Assembly: GCF_050908995.1 (NCBI RefSeq)
Contig: NC_135130.1
Span: 117,001 to 181,000 of the forward strand
Length of the DNA: 64,000 nucleotides
From: Andrena cerasifolii
Taxonomy: Eukaryota > Arthropoda > Insecta > Hymenoptera > Andrenidae
Direction: 5' to 3'
The notes beneath the pieces were generated by a model. That model searched no databases. It was not told where the DNA came from and saw only the letters and a list, made by a program, of their open reading frames with translations. Below are positions 33,714 through 51,045 of this stretch, piece by piece. Numbering within the stretch: position 1 is the first letter of the stretch; each line of letters starts with the position of its first letter. The position numbers and the translations under genes were made by a program.

Positions 33714-34289
33714 AGTGGATGCGGAACGACGACGAGGACGAGGAAGTGGATGCGGAACGACGACGAGGACGAGGAACGACGACGTGGAACGACGACGAGG
33801 ACGAGGAACGACGACGAGGACGACGAGGACGAGGACGACGATGACGACGACGAGGACGAGGAAGTGGACGCGGAACGACGACGAGAACGAGGAACGACGA
33901 CGAGGACGACGAGGACGAGGACGTGGACGAGGACGACGAGGACGAGGACGTGGACGAGGACGAGGAAGACGACGACGACGACGAGGACGGCGACGGCGAC
34001 GATGACGACGAGGACGAGGAAGTGGACGCGGAACGACGACGAGAACGAGGAACGACGACGTGGAACGACGACGAGGACGAGGAAGTGGACGCGGAACGAC
34101 GACGAGAACGAGGAACGACGACGAGGACGACGAGGACGAGGACGTGGACGAGGACGACGAGGACGAGGACGTGGACGAGGACGAGGAAGACGACGACGAC
34201 GACGAGGACGGCGACGGCGACGATGACGACGAGGACGAGGAAGTGGACGCGGAACGACGACGAGAACGAGGAACGACGACGTGGAACGA

Positions 34290-34325
<36 letters not shown>

Positions 34326-34517
34326 TGACGACGAGGACGAGAACGAGGACGAGGACGAGGAAGTGGACGCGGAACGACGACGAGGACGAGGAACGACGAC
34401 GACGACGACGAGGAAGACGACGAGCACGACGACGACGACGGCGAGGAAGACGACGACGACGACGACGACGGCGAGGAAGACGACGACGACGACCACGACG
34501 ACGAGGAAGACGACGAG

Positions 34518-34550
<33 letters not shown>

Positions 34551-34695
34551 GACGAGGACGAGGAAGTGGATGCGGAACGACGACGAGACCGAGGAACGAC
34601 GACGAGGACGAGGAACGACGACGTGGAACGACGACGAGGACGACGAGGACGAGGACGTGGACGAGGACGAGGAAGACGACGACGACGACGAGGAC

Positions 34696-34779
34696 GGCGA
34701 GGAAGACGACGACGACGGCGAGGAAGACGACGACGACGGCGAGGAAGACGACGACGACGGCGAGGAAGACGACGACGAC
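34696..34779. repeat. 21-bp minisatellite, 4 copies
   Basis: First member of the 496-bp pair. It lacks the GAT variant carried by the second member. Confidence 0.95.
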
Positions 34780-35013
34780 GACCACGACGACGAGGAAGAC
34801 GACGAGGACGACGATGACGACGACCACGAGGACGTGGAACGACGACGAGGACGAGGAAGTGGACGCGGAACGACGACGAGGACGAGGAACGACGACGACG
34901 ACGACGAGGAAGACGACGAGCACGACGACGACGACGGCGAGGAAGACGACGACGACGACGACGACGGCGAGGAAGACGACGACGACGACCACGACGACGA
35001 GGAAGACGACGAG

Positions 35014-35046
<33 letters not shown>

Positions 35047-35191
35047 GACGAGGACGAGGAAGTGGATGCGGAACGACGACGAGACCGAGGAACGACGACG
35101 AGGACGAGGAACGACGACGTGGAACGACGACGAGGACGACGAGGACGAGGACGTGGACGAGGACGAGGAAGACGACGACGACGACGAGGAC

Positions 35192-35275
35192 GGCGAGGAA
35201 GACGACGACGACGGCGAGGAAGACGATGACGACGGCGAGGAAGACGACGACGACGGCGAGGAAGACGACGACGAC
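35192..35275. repeat. 21-bp minisatellite, 4 copies, GAT variant
   Basis: The second unit carries GAT for GAC. The same marked unit is at 37834, 45595 and 48180. Confidence 0.95.
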
Positions 35276-35321
35276 GACCACGACGACGAGGAAGACGACG
35301 AGGACGACGATGACGACGACC

Positions 35322-35352
<31 letters not shown>

Positions 35353-35594
35353 AGTCGACGCGGAACGACGACGAGAACCAGGACGAGGACGAGGAACGAC
35401 GAGGACGACGTCGACGAGGACGAGGACGAGGAAGTGGTCGCGGACGAGGACGAGGACGAGGACGACGACGACGAGGACGAGGACAAGGACGAGGACGACG
35501 AGGACGAGGACGAGAACGAGGAACGACGACGAGGACGACGTCGACGACGACGAGGACGAGGACGACGACGACGACGACGAGGACGATGACGAGA

Positions 35595-35625
<31 letters not shown>

Positions 35626-35791
35626 AGTGGATGCGGAACGACGACGAGGACGAGGAAGTGGATGCGGAACGACGACGAGGACGAGGAACGACGACGTGGA
35701 ACGACGACGAGGACGAGGAACGACGACGAGGAACGACGACGAGGACGAGGAACGACGACGAGGACGACGAGGACGAGGACGACGATGACGA

Positions 35792-36016
<225 letters not shown>

Positions 36017-36043
36017 CGACGAGGACGAGGACAAGGACGAGGA

Positions 36044-36082
<39 letters not shown>

Positions 36083-36196
36083 CGACGAGGACGAGGACGA
36101 GAACGAGGAAGTGGACGCGGAACGACGACGAGAACGAGGAACGACGACGAGGACGACGTCGACGACGACGAGGACGAGGACGACGACGTGGAACGA

Positions 36197-36232
<36 letters not shown>

Positions 36233-36463
36233 TGACGACGAGGACGAGAACGAGGACGAGGACGAGGAAGTGGACGCGGAACGACGACGAGGACGAGGAA
36301 CGACGACGACGACGACGAGGAAGACGACGAGCACGACGACGACGACGGCGAGGAAGACGACGACGACGACGACGACGGCGAGGAAGACGACGACGACGAC
36401 CACGACGACGAGGAAGACGACGAGGACGACGACGACGACCACGACGACGAGGAAGACGACGAG

Positions 36464-36496
<33 letters not shown>

Positions 36497-36641
36497 GACG
36501 AGGACGAGGAAGTGGATGCGGAACGACGACGAGACCGAGGAACGACGACGAGGACGAGGAACGACGACGTGGAACGACGACGAGGACGACGAGGACGAGG
36601 ACGTGGACGAGGACGAGGAAGACGACGACGACGACGAGGAC

Positions 36642-36767
36642 GGCGAGGAAGACGACGACGACGGCGAGGAAGACGACGACGACGGCGAGGAAGACGACGA
36701 CGACGGCGAGGAAGACGACGACGACGGCGAGGAAGACGACGACGACGGCGAGGAAGACGACGACGAC
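36642..36767. repeat. 21-bp minisatellite, 6 copies
   Basis: Highest copy number in the window. Its partner at 47009 has 5 copies, and the duplication offset changes here by exactly 21 bp. Confidence 0.96.
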
Positions 36768-36813
36768 GACCACGACGACGAGGAAGAGGACGAGGACGAC
36801 GATGACGACGACC

Positions 36814-36844
<31 letters not shown>

Positions 36845-37086
36845 AGTCGACGCGGAACGACGACGAGAACCAGGACGAGGACGAGGAACGACGAGGACGA
36901 CGTCGACGAGGACGAGGACGAGGAAGTGGTCGCGGACGAGGACGAGGACGAGGACGACGACGACGAGGACGAGGACAAGGACGAGGACGACGAGGACGAG
37001 GACGAGAACGAGGAACGACGACGAGGACGACGTCGACGACGACGAGGACGAGGACGACGACGACGACGACGAGGACGATGACGAGA

Positions 37087-37129
<43 letters not shown>

Positions 37130-37655
37130 AGTGGATGCGGAACGACGACGAGGACGAGGAAGTGGATGCGGAACGACGACGAGGACGAGGAACGACGACG
37201 TGGAACGACGACGAGGACGAGGAACGACGACGAGGACGACGAGGACGAGGACGACGATGACGACGACGAGGACGAGGAAGTGGACGCGGAACGACGACGA
37301 GAACGAGGAACGACGACGAGGACGACGAGGACGAGGACGTGGACGAGGACGACGAGGACGAGGACGTGGACGAGGACGAGGAAGACGACGACGACGACGA
37401 GGACGGCGACGGCGACGATGACGACGAGGACGAGGAAGTGGACGCGGAACGACGACGAGAACGAGGAACGACGACGTGGAACGACGACGAGGACGAGGAA
37501 GTGGACGCGGAACGACGACGAGGACGAGGAACGACGACGACGACGACGAGGAAGACGACGAGCACGACGACGACGACGGCGAGGAAGACGACGACGACGA
37601 CGACGACGGCGAGGAAGACGACGACGACGACCACGACGACGAGGAAGACGACGAG

Positions 37656-37688
<33 letters not shown>

Positions 37689-37833
37689 GACGAGGACGAG
37701 GAAGTGGATGCGGAACGACGACGAGACCGAGGAACGACGACGAGGACGAGGAACGACGACGTGGAACGACGACGAGGACGACGAGGACGAGGACGTGGAC
37801 GAGGACGAGGAAGACGACGACGACGACGAGGAC

Positions 37834-37917
37834 GGCGAGGAAGACGACGACGACGGCGAGGAAGACGATGACGACGGCGAGGAAGACGACGACGACGGCG
37901 AGGAAGACGACGACGAC
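37834..37917. repeat. 21-bp minisatellite, 4 copies, GAT variant
   Basis: GAT in the second unit; partner of 48180 at an offset of 10,346 bp. Confidence 0.95.
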
Positions 37918-37963
37918 GACCACGACGACGAGGAAGACGACGAGGACGACGATGACGACGACC

Positions 37964-37994
<31 letters not shown>

Positions 37995-38236
37995 AGTCGA
38001 CGCGGAACGACGACGAGAACCAGGACGAGGACGAGGAACGACGAGGACGACGTCGACGAGGACGAGGACGAGGAAGTGGTCGCGGACGAGGACGAGGACG
38101 AGGACGACGACGACGAGGACGAGGACAAGGACGAGGACGACGAGGACGAGGACGAGAACGAGGAACGACGACGAGGACGACGTCGACGACGACGAGGACG
38201 AGGACGACGACGACGACGACGAGGACGATGACGAGA

Positions 38237-38267
<31 letters not shown>

Positions 38268-38646
38268 AGTGGATGCGGAACGACGACGAGGACGAGGAAG
38301 TGGATGCGGAACGACGACGAGGACGAGGAACGACGACGTGGAACGACGACGAGGACGAGGAACGACGACGAGGAACGACGACGAGGACGAGGAACGACGA
38401 CGAGGACGACGAGGACGAGGACGACGATGACGACGACGAGGACGAGGACGAGAACGAGGAAGTGGACGCGGAACGACGACGAGGACGAGGACGAGAACGA
38501 GGACGAGGACGAGGAAGTGGATGCGGAACGACGACGAGACCGAGGAACGACGACGAGGACGAGGAACGACGACGTGGAACGACGACGAGGACGACGAGGA
38601 CGAGGACGTGGACGAGGACGAGGAAGACGACGACGACGACGAGGAC

Positions 38647-38730
38647 GGCGAGGAAGACGACGACGACGGCGAGGAAGACGACGACGACGGCGAGGAAGAC
38701 GACGACGACGGCGAGGAAGACGACGACGAC
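38647..38730. repeat. 21-bp minisatellite, 4 copies
   Basis: First minisatellite of copy B of the 10-kb unit; partner of 28932 at an offset of 9,715 bp. Confidence 0.95.
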
Positions 38731-38776
38731 GACCACGACGACGAGGAAGACGACGAGGACGACGATGACGACGACC

Positions 38777-38807
<31 letters not shown>

Positions 38808-39049
38808 AGTCGACGCGGAACGACGACGAGAACCAGGACGAGGACGAGGAACGACGAGGACGACGTCGACGAGGACGAGGACGAGGAAGTGGTCGCGGAC
38901 GAGGACGAGGACGAGGACGACGACGACGAGGACGAGGACAAGGACGAGGACGACGAGGACGAGGACGAGAACGAGGAACGACGACGAGGACGACGTCGAC
39001 GACGACGAGGACGAGGACGACGACGACGACGACGAGGACGATGACGAGA

Positions 39050-39098
<49 letters not shown>

Positions 39099-39255
39099 AG
39101 TGGATGCGGAACGACGACGAGGACGAGGAAGTGGATGCGGAACGACGACGAGGACGAGGAACGACGACGTGGAACGACGACGAGGACGAGGAACGACGAC
39201 GAGGAACGACGACGAGGACGAGGAACGACGACGAGGACGACGAGGACGACGACGA

Positions 39256-39294
<39 letters not shown>

Positions 39295-39449
39295 AGTGGA
39301 CGCGGAACGACGACCAGGACGAGGAACGACGACGTGGAACGACGACGAGGACGAGGAAGACGACGAGGACGACGACGACGACGGCGAGGAAGACGACGAC
39401 GACGACGACGACGGCGAGGAAGACGACGAGGACGACGATGACGACGACC

Positions 39450-39480
<31 letters not shown>

Positions 39481-39616
39481 CGACGAGGACGAGGACGAGA
39501 ACGAGGAAGTGGACGCGGAACGACGACGAGAACGAGGAACGACGACGAGGACGACGTCGACGACGACGAGGACGAGGACGACGACGACGACGACGACGAC
39601 GAGGACGATGACGAGA

Positions 39617-39671
<55 letters not shown>

Positions 39672-39725
39672 GGAAGACGTCGAGGACGACGACGACGAGG
39701 ACGTCGACGACGACGACGACGACGA

Positions 39726-39770
<45 letters not shown>

Positions 39771-39970
39771 AGTGGACGCGGAACGACGACCAGGACGAGG
39801 AACGACGACGTGGAACGACGACGAGGACGAGGAAGACGACGAGGACGACGACGACGACGACGACGACCACGACGACAAGGACGAGGACGAGGACGACGAC
39901 GAAGACGTCGAGGACGACGACGAGGACGACGTCGACGACGAGGAAGACGACGGCGACGACCACGACGACA

Positions 39971-40022
<52 letters not shown>

Positions 40023-40137
40023 GGAAGACGTCGAGGACGACGACGACGAGGACGACGTCGACGACGACGAGAACGAGGACCAGGACGAGGAAGTGGACGC
40101 GGAACGACGACGAGGACGAGGAACGACGACGAGGACA

Positions 40138-40168
<31 letters not shown>

Positions 40169-40324
40169 CGACGACGACGGGGAGGAAGACGACGACGACG
40201 ACGGGGAGGAAGACGACGACGACGACGGGGAGGAAGACGACGACGACGACGACCACGACGACGAGGACGAGGAACGACGACGTGGAACGACGACGAGGAC
40301 GACGAGGAAGAGGACGAGGACGAC

Positions 40325-40356
<32 letters not shown>

Positions 40357-40653
40357 CGAGGACGAGGACGAGGAAGACGACGACGACGACGAGGAAGACG
40401 ACGAGGACGACGACGACGAGGACGAGGAAGTGGACGCGGAACGACGACGAGGACGCGGAACGACGACGTGGAACGACGACGAGGACGACGAGGACGAGGA
40501 CGACGTGGAACGACGACGAGGACGAGGACGAGAACGAGGACGAGGACGAGGACGACGAGGAAGACGACGAGGACGACGACGACGACGGCGAGGAAGACGA
40601 CGACGACGACGACGACGGCGAGGAAGACGACGAGGACGACGATGACGACGACC

Positions 40654-40684
<31 letters not shown>

Positions 40685-40831
40685 AGGCGACGCGGAACGA
40701 CGACGAGAACGAGGACGAGGAAATCGACGCGGAACGACGACGAGAACGAGGACGAGGACGAGGAACGACGAGGACGGCGTCGACGAGGACGAGGACGAGG
40801 AAGTGGTCGCGGACGAGGACGAGGACGAGGT

Positions 40832-40866
<35 letters not shown>

Positions 40867-40871
40867 TCGAG

Positions 40872-40904
<33 letters not shown>

Positions 40905-41288
40905 GAAGACGACGAGGACCACGACGACGAGGAAGACGACGAGGACGACGATGACGACGACCACAACGACGAGGACGACGACGACGAGGACGACGACGAC
41001 GACGACGACGACGAGGACGAGGACGACGAGGACGAGGACGAGGAAGTGTCCGCGGAACGACGACGAGACCGAGGAACGACGACGAGGACGCGGAACGACG
41101 ACGAGAACGAGGAACGACGACGAGGACGACGAGGACGAGGACGTGGACGAGGACGACGAGGACGAGGACGTGGACGAGGACGAGGAAGACGACGACGACG
41201 ACGAGGACGGCGACGGCGACGATGACGACGAGGACGAGGAAGTGGACGCGGAACGACGACGAGAACGAGGAACGACGACGTGGAACGA

Positions 41289-41324
<36 letters not shown>

Positions 41325-41516
41325 TGACGACGAGGACGAGAACGAGGACGAGGACGAGGAAGTGGACGCGGAACGACGACGAGGACGAGGAACGACGACG
41401 ACGACGACGAGGAAGACGACGAGCACGACGACGACGACGGCGAGGAAGACGACGACGACGACGACGACGGCGAGGAAGACGACGACGACGACCACGACGA
41501 CGAGGAAGACGACGAG

Positions 41517-41549
<33 letters not shown>

Positions 41550-41694
41550 GACGAGGACGAGGAAGTGGATGCGGAACGACGACGAGACCGAGGAACGACG
41601 ACGAGGACGAGGAACGACGACGTGGAACGACGACGAGGACGACGAGGACGAGGACGTGGACGAGGACGAGGAAGACGACGACGACGACGAGGAC

Positions 41695-41778
41695 GGCGAG
41701 GAAGACGACGACGACGGCGAGGAAGACGACGACGACGGCGAGGAAGACGACGACGACGGCGAGGAAGACGACGACGAC
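41695..41778. repeat. 21-bp minisatellite, 4 copies
   Basis: Partner of 31743 across the 10-kb duplication. Confidence 0.95.
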
Positions 41779-41824
41779 GACCACGACGACGAGGAAGACG
41801 ACGAGGACGACGATGACGACGACC

Positions 41825-41855
<31 letters not shown>

Positions 41856-42097
41856 AGTCGACGCGGAACGACGACGAGAACCAGGACGAGGACGAGGAAC
41901 GACGAGGACGACGTCGACGAGGACGAGGACGAGGAAGTGGTCGCGGACGAGGACGAGGACGAGGACGACGACGACGAGGACGAGGACAAGGACGAGGACG
42001 ACGAGGACGAGGACGAGAACGAGGAACGACGACGAGGACGACGTCGACGACGACGAGGACGAGGACGACGACGACGACGACGAGGACGATGACGAGA

Positions 42098-42158
<61 letters not shown>

Positions 42159-42460
42159 AGTGGATGCGGAACGACGACGAGGACGAGGAAGTGGATGCGG
42201 AACGACGACGAGGACGAGGAACGACGACGTGGAACGACGACGAGGACGAGGAACGACGACGAGGACGAGGAACGACGACGAGGACGAGGAACGACGACGA
42301 GGACGACGAGGACGAGGACGACGATGACGACGACGAGGACGAGGACGAGAACGAGGAAGTGGACGCGGAACGACGACGAGGACGAGGACGAGAACGAGGA
42401 CGAGGACGAGGACGAGGAAGTGGATGCGGAACAACGACGAGGACGAGGAACGACGACGTG

Positions 42461-42479
42461 GACGAGGACGAGGACGAGG

Positions 42480-42571
<92 letters not shown>
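42461..42571. repeat. (GACGAG)n run, 18.5 units, one substitution
   Basis: 111 bp with a single A-to-G change giving GAGGGCGAGG near 42,479. It is shorter than the paralogues at 18804, 22417 and 32503. Confidence 0.93.
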
Positions 42572-42576
<5 letters not shown>

Positions 42577-42603
42577 CGACGAGGACGAGGACAAGGACGA
42601 GGA

Positions 42604-42648
<45 letters not shown>

Positions 42649-42762
42649 CGACGAGGACGAGGACGAGAACGAGGAAGTGGACGCGGAACGACGACGAGAA
42701 CGAGGAACGACGACGAGGACGACGTCGACGACGACGAGGACGAGGACGACGACGTGGAACGA

Positions 42763-42798
<36 letters not shown>

Positions 42799-42879
42799 TG
42801 ACGACGAGGACGAGAACGAGGACGAGGACGAGGAAGTGGACGCGGAACGACGACGAGGACGAGGAACGACGACGACGAC

Positions 42880-43215
42880 GACGAGGAAGACGACGTGGAA
42901 CGACGACGAGGACGACGAGGACGAGGACGTGGACGAGGACGAGGAAGACGACGACGACGACGAGGACGGCGAGGAAGACGACGACGACGGCGAGGAAGAC
43001 GACGACGACGGCGAGGAAGACGACGACGACGGCGAGGAAGACGACGACGACGGCGAGGAAGACGACGACGACGACCACGACGACGAGGAAGAGGACGAGG
43101 ACGAGGACGAGGAAGTGGATGCGGAACGACGACGAGACCGAGGAACGACGACGAGGACGAGGAACGACGACGTGGAACGACGACGAGGACGACGACGAGG
43201 ACGAGGACGAGGAAG
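42880..43215. other. Cluster of rearrangement junctions in copy B of the 10-kb unit
   Basis: GAAGACGAC runs directly into GTGGAACG near 42,893, where paralogues continue to GAGCACG. Then GAGGAAGAGGACG runs into GAAGTGGATGCGG near 43,110, and a truncated GAGACCGAGG block is followed by a second full one at 43,212. These three abnormal joins lie in about 330 bp and account for the extra 941 bp relative to copy A. Confidence 0.72.
42968..43072. repeat. 21-bp minisatellite, 5 copies
   Basis: First of three five-copy loci packed within 1.3 kb. It lies between two abnormal junctions. Confidence 0.94.
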
Positions 43216-43344
43216 TGGATGCGGAACGACGACGAGACCGAGGAACGACGACGAGGACGAGGAACGACGACGTGGAACGACGACGAGGACGACGAGGACG
43301 AGGACGTGGACGAGGACGAGGAAGACGACGACGACGACGAGGAC

Positions 43345-43449
43345 GGCGAGGAAGACGACGACGACGGCGAGGAAGACGACGACGACGGCGAGGAAGACGA
43401 CGACGACGGCGAGGAAGACGACGACGACGGCGAGGAAGACGACGACGAC
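43345..43449. repeat. 21-bp minisatellite, 5 copies
   Basis: First member of the 801-bp-offset pair. Confidence 0.95.
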
Positions 43450-43495
43450 GACCACGACGACGAGGAAGAGGACGAGGACGACGATGACGACGACC

Positions 43496-43526
<31 letters not shown>

Positions 43527-43768
43527 AGTCGACGCGGAACGACGACGAGAACCAGGACGAGGACGAGGAACGACGAGGACGACGTCGACGAGGACGAGGA
43601 CGAGGAAGTGGTCGCGGACGAGGACGAGGACGAGGACGACGACGACGAGGACGAGGACAAGGACGAGGACGACGAGGACGAGGACGAGAACGAGGAACGA
43701 CGACGAGGACGACGTCGACGACGACGAGGACGAGGACGACGACGACGACGACGAGGACGATGACGAGA

Positions 43769-43811
<43 letters not shown>

Positions 43812-43967
43812 AGTGGATGCGGAACGACGACGAGGACGAGGAACGACGACGACGACGACGAGGAAGACGACGAGCACGACGACGACGACGGCGAGGAAGA
43901 CGACGACGACGACGACGACGGCGAGGAAGACGACGACGACGACCACGACGACGAGGAAGACGACGAG

Positions 43968-44000
<33 letters not shown>

Positions 44001-44145
44001 GACGAGGACGAGGAAGTGGATGCGGAACGACGACGAGACCGAGGAACGACGACGAGGACGAGGAACGACGACGTGGAACGACGACGAGGACGACGAGGAC
44101 GAGGACGTGGACGAGGACGAGGAAGACGACGACGACGACGAGGAC

Positions 44146-44250
44146 GGCGAGGAAGACGACGACGACGGCGAGGAAGACGACGACGACGGCGAGGAAGACG
44201 ACGACGACGGCGAGGAAGACGACGACGACGGCGAGGAAGACGACGACGAC
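44146..44250. repeat. 21-bp minisatellite, 5 copies
   Basis: Second member of the 801-bp-offset pair and partner of 33247. Confidence 0.95.
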
Positions 44251-44296
44251 GACCACGACGACGAGGAAGAGGACGAGGACGACGATGACGACGACC

Positions 44297-44327
<31 letters not shown>

Positions 44328-44569
44328 AGTCGACGCGGAACGACGACGAGAACCAGGACGAGGACGAGGAACGACGAGGACGACGTCGACGAGGACGAGG
44401 ACGAGGAAGTGGTCGCGGACGAGGACGAGGACGAGGACGACGACGACGAGGACGAGGACAAGGACGAGGACGACGAGGACGAGGACGAGAACGAGGAACG
44501 ACGACGAGGACGACGTCGACGACGACGAGGACGAGGACGACGACGACGACGACGAGGACGATGACGAGA

Positions 44570-44612
<43 letters not shown>

Positions 44613-45188
44613 AGTGGATGCGGAACGACGACGAGGACGAGGAAGTGGATGCGGAACGACGACGAGGACGAGGAACGACGACGTGGAACGACGACGAGGA
44701 CGAGGAACGACGACGAGGACGACGAGGACGAGGACGACGATGACGACGACGAGGACGAGGAAGTGGACGCGGAACGACGACGAGAACGAGGAACGACGAC
44801 GAGGACGACGAGGACGAGGACGTGGACGAGGACGACGAGGACGAGGACGTGGACGAGGACGAGGAAGACGACGACGACGACGAGGACGGCGACGGCGACG
44901 ATGACGACGAGGACGAGGAAGTGGACGCGGAACGACGACGAGAACGAGGAACGACGACGTGGAACGACGACGAGGACGAGGAAGTGGACGCGGAACGACG
45001 ACGAGAACGAGGAACGACGACGAGGACGACGAGGACGAGGACGTGGACGAGGACGACGAGGACGAGGACGTGGACGAGGACGAGGAAGACGACGACGACG
45101 ACGAGGACGGCGACGGCGACGATGACGACGAGGACGAGGAAGTGGACGCGGAACGACGACGAGAACGAGGAACGACGACGTGGAACGA

Positions 45189-45224
<36 letters not shown>

Positions 45225-45416
45225 TGACGACGAGGACGAGAACGAGGACGAGGACGAGGAAGTGGACGCGGAACGACGACGAGGACGAGGAACGACGACG
45301 ACGACGACGAGGAAGACGACGAGCACGACGACGACGACGGCGAGGAAGACGACGACGACGACGACGACGGCGAGGAAGACGACGACGACGACCACGACGA
45401 CGAGGAAGACGACGAG

Positions 45417-45449
<33 letters not shown>

Positions 45450-45594
45450 GACGAGGACGAGGAAGTGGATGCGGAACGACGACGAGACCGAGGAACGACG
45501 ACGAGGACGAGGAACGACGACGTGGAACGACGACGAGGACGACGAGGACGAGGACGTGGACGAGGACGAGGAAGACGACGACGACGACGAGGAC

Positions 45595-45678
45595 GGCGAG
45601 GAAGACGACGACGACGGCGAGGAAGACGATGACGACGGCGAGGAAGACGACGACGACGGCGAGGAAGACGACGACGAC
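45595..45678. repeat. 21-bp minisatellite, 4 copies, GAT variant
   Basis: Aligns with 34696 at an offset of 10,899 bp and with 35192 at 10,403 bp. It carries the GAT of the latter. Confidence 0.95.
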
Positions 45679-45724
45679 GACCACGACGACGAGGAAGACG
45701 ACGAGGACGACGATGACGACGACC

Positions 45725-45755
<31 letters not shown>

Positions 45756-45997
45756 AGTCGACGCGGAACGACGACGAGAACCAGGACGAGGACGAGGAAC
45801 GACGAGGACGACGTCGACGAGGACGAGGACGAGGAAGTGGTCGCGGACGAGGACGAGGACGAGGACGACGACGACGAGGACGAGGACAAGGACGAGGACG
45901 ACGAGGACGAGGACGAGAACGAGGAACGACGACGAGGACGACGTCGACGACGACGAGGACGAGGACGACGACGACGACGACGAGGACGATGACGAGA

Positions 45998-46028
<31 letters not shown>

Positions 46029-46194
46029 AGTGGATGCGGAACGACGACGAGGACGAGGAAGTGGATGCGGAACGACGACGAGGACGAGGAACGACGACGT
46101 GGAACGACGACGAGGACGAGGAACGACGACGAGGAACGACGACGAGGACGAGGAACGACGACGAGGACCACGAGGACGAGGACGACGATGACGA

Positions 46195-46383
<189 letters not shown>

Positions 46384-46410
46384 CGACGAGGACGAGGACA
46401 AGGACGAGGA

Positions 46411-46449
<39 letters not shown>

Positions 46450-46563
46450 CGACGAGGACGAGGACGAGAACGAGGAAGTGGACGCGGAACGACGACGAGA
46501 ACGAGGAACGACGACGAGGACGACGTCGACGACGACGAGGACGAGGACGACGACGTGGAACGA

Positions 46564-46599
<36 letters not shown>

Positions 46600-46830
46600 T
46601 GACGACGAGGACGAGAACGAGGACGAGGACGAGGAAGTGGACGCGGAACGACGACGAGGACGAGGAACGACGACGACGACGACGAGGAAGACGACGAGCA
46701 CGACGACGACGACGGCGAGGAAGACGACGACGACGACGACGACGGCGAGGAAGACGACGACGACGACCACGACGACGAGGAAGACGACGAGGACGACGAC
46801 GACGACCACGACGACGAGGAAGACGACGAG

Positions 46831-46863
<33 letters not shown>

Positions 46864-47008
46864 GACGAGGACGAGGAAGTGGATGCGGAACGACGACGAG
46901 ACCGAGGAACGACGACGAGGACGAGGAACGACGACGTGGAACGACGACGAGGACGACGAGGACGAGGACGTGGACGAGGACGAGGAAGACGACGACGACG
47001 ACGAGGAC

Positions 47009-47113
47009 GGCGAGGAAGACGACGACGACGGCGAGGAAGACGACGACGACGGCGAGGAAGACGACGACGACGGCGAGGAAGACGACGACGACGGCGAGGA
47101 AGACGACGACGAC
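47009..47113. repeat. 21-bp minisatellite, 5 copies
   Basis: One unit fewer than its partner at 36642. Confidence 0.95.
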
Positions 47114-47159
47114 GACCACGACGACGAGGAAGAGGACGAGGACGACGATGACGACGACC

Positions 47160-47190
<31 letters not shown>

Positions 47191-47432
47191 AGTCGACGCG
47201 GAACGACGACGAGAACCAGGACGAGGACGAGGAACGACGAGGACGACGTCGACGAGGACGAGGACGAGGAAGTGGTCGCGGACGAGGACGAGGACGAGGA
47301 CGACGACGACGAGGACGAGGACAAGGACGAGGACGACGAGGACGAGGACGAGAACGAGGAACGACGACGAGGACGACGTCGACGACGACGAGGACGAGGA
47401 CGACGACGACGACGACGAGGACGATGACGAGA

Positions 47433-47475
<43 letters not shown>

Positions 47476-48001
47476 AGTGGATGCGGAACGACGACGAGGA
47501 CGAGGAAGTGGATGCGGAACGACGACGAGGACGAGGAACGACGACGTGGAACGACGACGAGGACGAGGAACGACGACGAGGACGACGAGGACGAGGACGA
47601 CGATGACGACGACGAGGACGAGGAAGTGGACGCGGAACGACGACGAGAACGAGGAACGACGACGAGGACGACGAGGACGAGGACGTGGACGAGGACGACG
47701 AGGACGAGGACGTGGACGAGGACGAGGAAGACGACGACGACGACGAGGACGGCGACGGCGACGATGACGACGAGGACGAGGAAGTGGACGCGGAACGACG
47801 ACGAGAACGAGGAACGACGACGTGGAACGACGACGAGGACGAGGAAGTGGACGCGGAACGACGACGAGGACGAGGAACGACGACGACGACGACGAGGAAG
47901 ACGACGAGCACGACGACGACGACGGCGAGGAAGACGACGACGACGACGACGACGGCGAGGAAGACGACGACGACGACCACGACGACGAGGAAGACGACGA
48001 G

Positions 48002-48034
<33 letters not shown>

Positions 48035-48179
48035 GACGAGGACGAGGAAGTGGATGCGGAACGACGACGAGACCGAGGAACGACGACGAGGACGAGGAAC
48101 GACGACGTGGAACGACGACGAGGACGACGAGGACGAGGACGTGGACGAGGACGAGGAAGACGACGACGACGACGAGGAC

Positions 48180-48263
48180 GGCGAGGAAGACGACGACGAC
48201 GGCGAGGAAGACGATGACGACGGCGAGGAAGACGACGACGACGGCGAGGAAGACGACGACGAC
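48180..48263. repeat. 21-bp minisatellite, 4 copies, GAT variant
   Basis: Last minisatellite of copy B of the 10-kb unit. GAT in the second unit, as in 37834. Confidence 0.95.
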
Positions 48264-48309
48264 GACCACGACGACGAGGAAGACGACGAGGACGACGATG
48301 ACGACGACC

Positions 48310-48340
<31 letters not shown>

Positions 48341-48582
48341 AGTCGACGCGGAACGACGACGAGAACCAGGACGAGGACGAGGAACGACGACGACGACGTC
48401 GACGAGGACGAGGACGAGGAAGTGGTCGCGGACGAGGACGAGGACGAGGACGACGACGACGAGGACGAGGACAAGGACGAGGACGACGAGGACGAGGACG
48501 AGAACGAGGAACGACGACGAGGACGACGTCGACGACGACGAGGACGAGGACGACGACGACGACGACGAGGACGATGACGAGA

Positions 48583-48613
<31 letters not shown>

Positions 48614-48842
48614 AGTGGATGCGGAACGACGACGAGGACGAGGAAGTGGATGCGGAACGACGACGAGGACGAGGAACGACGACGTGGAACGACGACGAGG
48701 ACGAGGAACGACGACGAGGAACGACGACGAGGACGAGGAACGACGACGAGGACGACGAGGACGAGGACGACGATGACGACGACGAGGACGAGGACGAGAA
48801 CGAGGAAGTGGACGCGGAACGACGACGAGGACGAGGACGAGA

Positions 48843-50969
<2,127 letters not shown>

Positions 50970-50973
<4 letters not shown>

Positions 50974-50977
50974 AGAC

Positions 50978-51045
<68 letters not shown>

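Larger units (their letters stand above)
34341..35335. repeat. 496-bp tandem pair present only in copy A of the 10-kb unit
   Basis: GAAGTGGACGCGG at 34360 and 34856, and the minisatellites at 34696 and 35192, are each 496 bp apart. The junction is a unique fusion of CCACGAGGAC to GTGGAACG near 34,833. Copy B has a single unit whose minisatellite at 45595 aligns with both members. Confidence 0.87.
43190..44635. repeat. 801-bp-offset direct repeat pair
   Basis: GAAGTGGATGCGG at 43212 and 44013, and five-copy minisatellites at 43345 and 44146, are each 801 bp apart. Homology covers about 640 bp per copy. The intervening piece holds a GAGCACG segment from a different block. Confidence 0.82.
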
